This document shows, piece by piece, positions 63,001 to 64,000 of a DNA stretch of 64,000 nt. The first letter of the stretch is position 1; each line of letters opens with the position of its first letter. Position numbers and translations under genes: made by a program. Under the pieces are notes generated by a model, which did not search any database, was not told the origin of the DNA, and saw only the letters and a program-made list of their open reading frames with translations. Source of the DNA: Theocolax elegans (lineage: Eukaryota; Arthropoda; Insecta; Hymenoptera; Cerocephalidae); the NCBI GenBank assembly GCA_026168455.1, contig CM047430.1, forward strand, positions 69,541,044 to 69,605,043, in the 5' to 3' direction.

Positions 63001-64000
63001 ACACACACGCGCACATATATATACATATATACACGTACGCATGTGTATGTAATTAAATTATCGTACACGGCAAGCAATCTTTTAGAGAAATTGATTTTTC
63101 AAAAATTATCATTACGCTACGTTGTAAATACGCGTCGTTTCTTTTGTTATTTCGCGCTGGAACTTTGTATATGGAAAGAAAACAAAAGTTGAAAGAAAGA
63201 AAAGTACACGATAAATAGAATTTCCTCGTATGTATATGTATTTTTAATCGCGGGCCGGTATACAGTATTTAAGTAAACGTCAATAATTAAAAACAAAAGA
63301 TCGTTAGGTCCTGTAATTAACGAAGGATGAAGAAGAAGAAGGGAAAAAAAAGGTAAAAACTTTCGATACACAATTTTCCCCTAGCGGAACGAAAAATGTT
63401 CGCGTCTAGTTGGTGAACACAATATCGTCGTCTCTACGGACTGCGCTTTCATCCCGTTCCTCCAATTAAAACTGACCTCTCCTCGTCACCGTTGTAAAAG
63501 AGAGAACGAGGAAGTGAGAGAGAGAGGGAGAGGAGAACGCGATTCTTTTTTTTCTTTGAAGCCCGGGTAAGCGAAAATGTGCATTAGAAAAAAAAATCGG
63601 TAAAAAATAGCGGATGGTATATAATATAGCGTTACCGCGAAATTGTTCGAACTCGAGTGTTTGGTAAGGATCGTTCGGTCTCGCTATATATAAATATATA
63701 TATAGATATATAAAATACGATGGTTCCCCTTCACTCTTTTCAGTTGGCAATATGTCGGGGCCGAGTGGCTCCTCGAAAAGTGAGATAGAAACTCGCGTGC
63801 GAAATATGCCGATCCGATTGAAATCTCGGAGTAGTGTACGTGCGCGAAGTCACCCACAAACACACATACACACATACGCAGAGAGAGAGAAGGTGATCGA
63901 GGGGGCGGGGAAGGTGGGGGGTGGTATACGTTCTATATAAATCACAATACGACGATGAGTCCTTCGCGCGATGCAATAATCGTTGCATGCTCAGCATACG
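59628..64000 (-). other. GluCl: Part of the GluCl intron upstream of exon 3a
   Basis: This stretch runs off the window. I looked for the preceding exon, which in insect GluCl encodes the segment ending in an RIRPSG-type motif just before Asp-Gly-Pro, and found nothing matching. It holds a (TA)n tract at 59.95-60.0 kb, short GA tracts, and chance ORFs. The promoter and signal-peptide exon lie beyond it. Confidence 0.75.
59954..60005. repeat. (TA)n microsatellite, about 50 bp
   Basis: A perfect TA run about 330 bp upstream of the exon 3a acceptor in the sense direction. Confidence 0.95.

Noticed and set aside
59628..64000. Search for GluCl exons 1-2 (signal peptide and N-terminus)
   Set aside because: Nothing on the minus strand resembles a segment ending in the RIRPSG-type motif expected just before Asp-Gly-Pro, so these exons are taken to be outside the window.

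Overview
The window is an AT-rich eukaryotic genomic segment that I read as insect, most likely hymenopteran. The reasons are small exons separated by multi-kilobase introns, abundant (GA)n, (TA)n, (GT)n and (TAA)n microsatellites, many undepleted CpGs in an AT-rich background, and protein similarity to insect Cys-loop channels. The species assignment is inference. No bacterial-style genes, operons or CRISPR arrays are present.

One gene dominates. From about 59.6 kb down to about 6.9 kb on the minus strand lies most of a glutamate-gated chloride channel gene (GluCl, the insect GluCl-alpha family and target of avermectins). Going 5' to 3' in the sense direction there are three alternative versions of 'exon 3' (59560-59627, 43066-43133, 33349-33410), followed by constant exons 4 to 9 clustered at 12-16.8 kb. 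Two alternative C-terminal coding segments follow: the standard one at 7820-8053 (10a) and a second at about 6888-7757 (10b). Reading phases agree across every junction. The assembled part encodes 390 residues from the exon-3 Asp to the stop with 3a and 10a, or about 602 with 10b. The signal peptide and extreme N-terminus (exons 1-2) and the promoter must lie beyond position 64000.

The most interesting item is segment 10b. It encodes a second, divergent fourth transmembrane helix, preceded by a roughly 250-residue low-complexity loop (His-rich, SR-rich, Gly-Pro-Leu and Pro-Ala repeats). It sits only 62 bp downstream of the normal stop codon and is joinable in phase to exon 9. It could give a GluCl isoform with a giant M3-M4 loop and a different M4. 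The second interesting item is exon version 3c, which is two residues shorter in the beta1-beta2 coupling loop.

The rest is intron and flanking DNA. It holds microsatellites, a full-length tRNA-derived SINE with target-site duplication (about 45.93-46.38 kb), a MITE-like element with 28-bp inverted repeats (56.62-57.01 kb), an older inverted-repeat element (9.12-9.99 kb) and a degenerate tRNA-like sequence (27.15 kb). In the transcribed strand the GA/CT microsatellites are almost all oriented as (CU)n. Region 1-6.8 kb has no recognisable gene and is either 3' UTR or intergenic.
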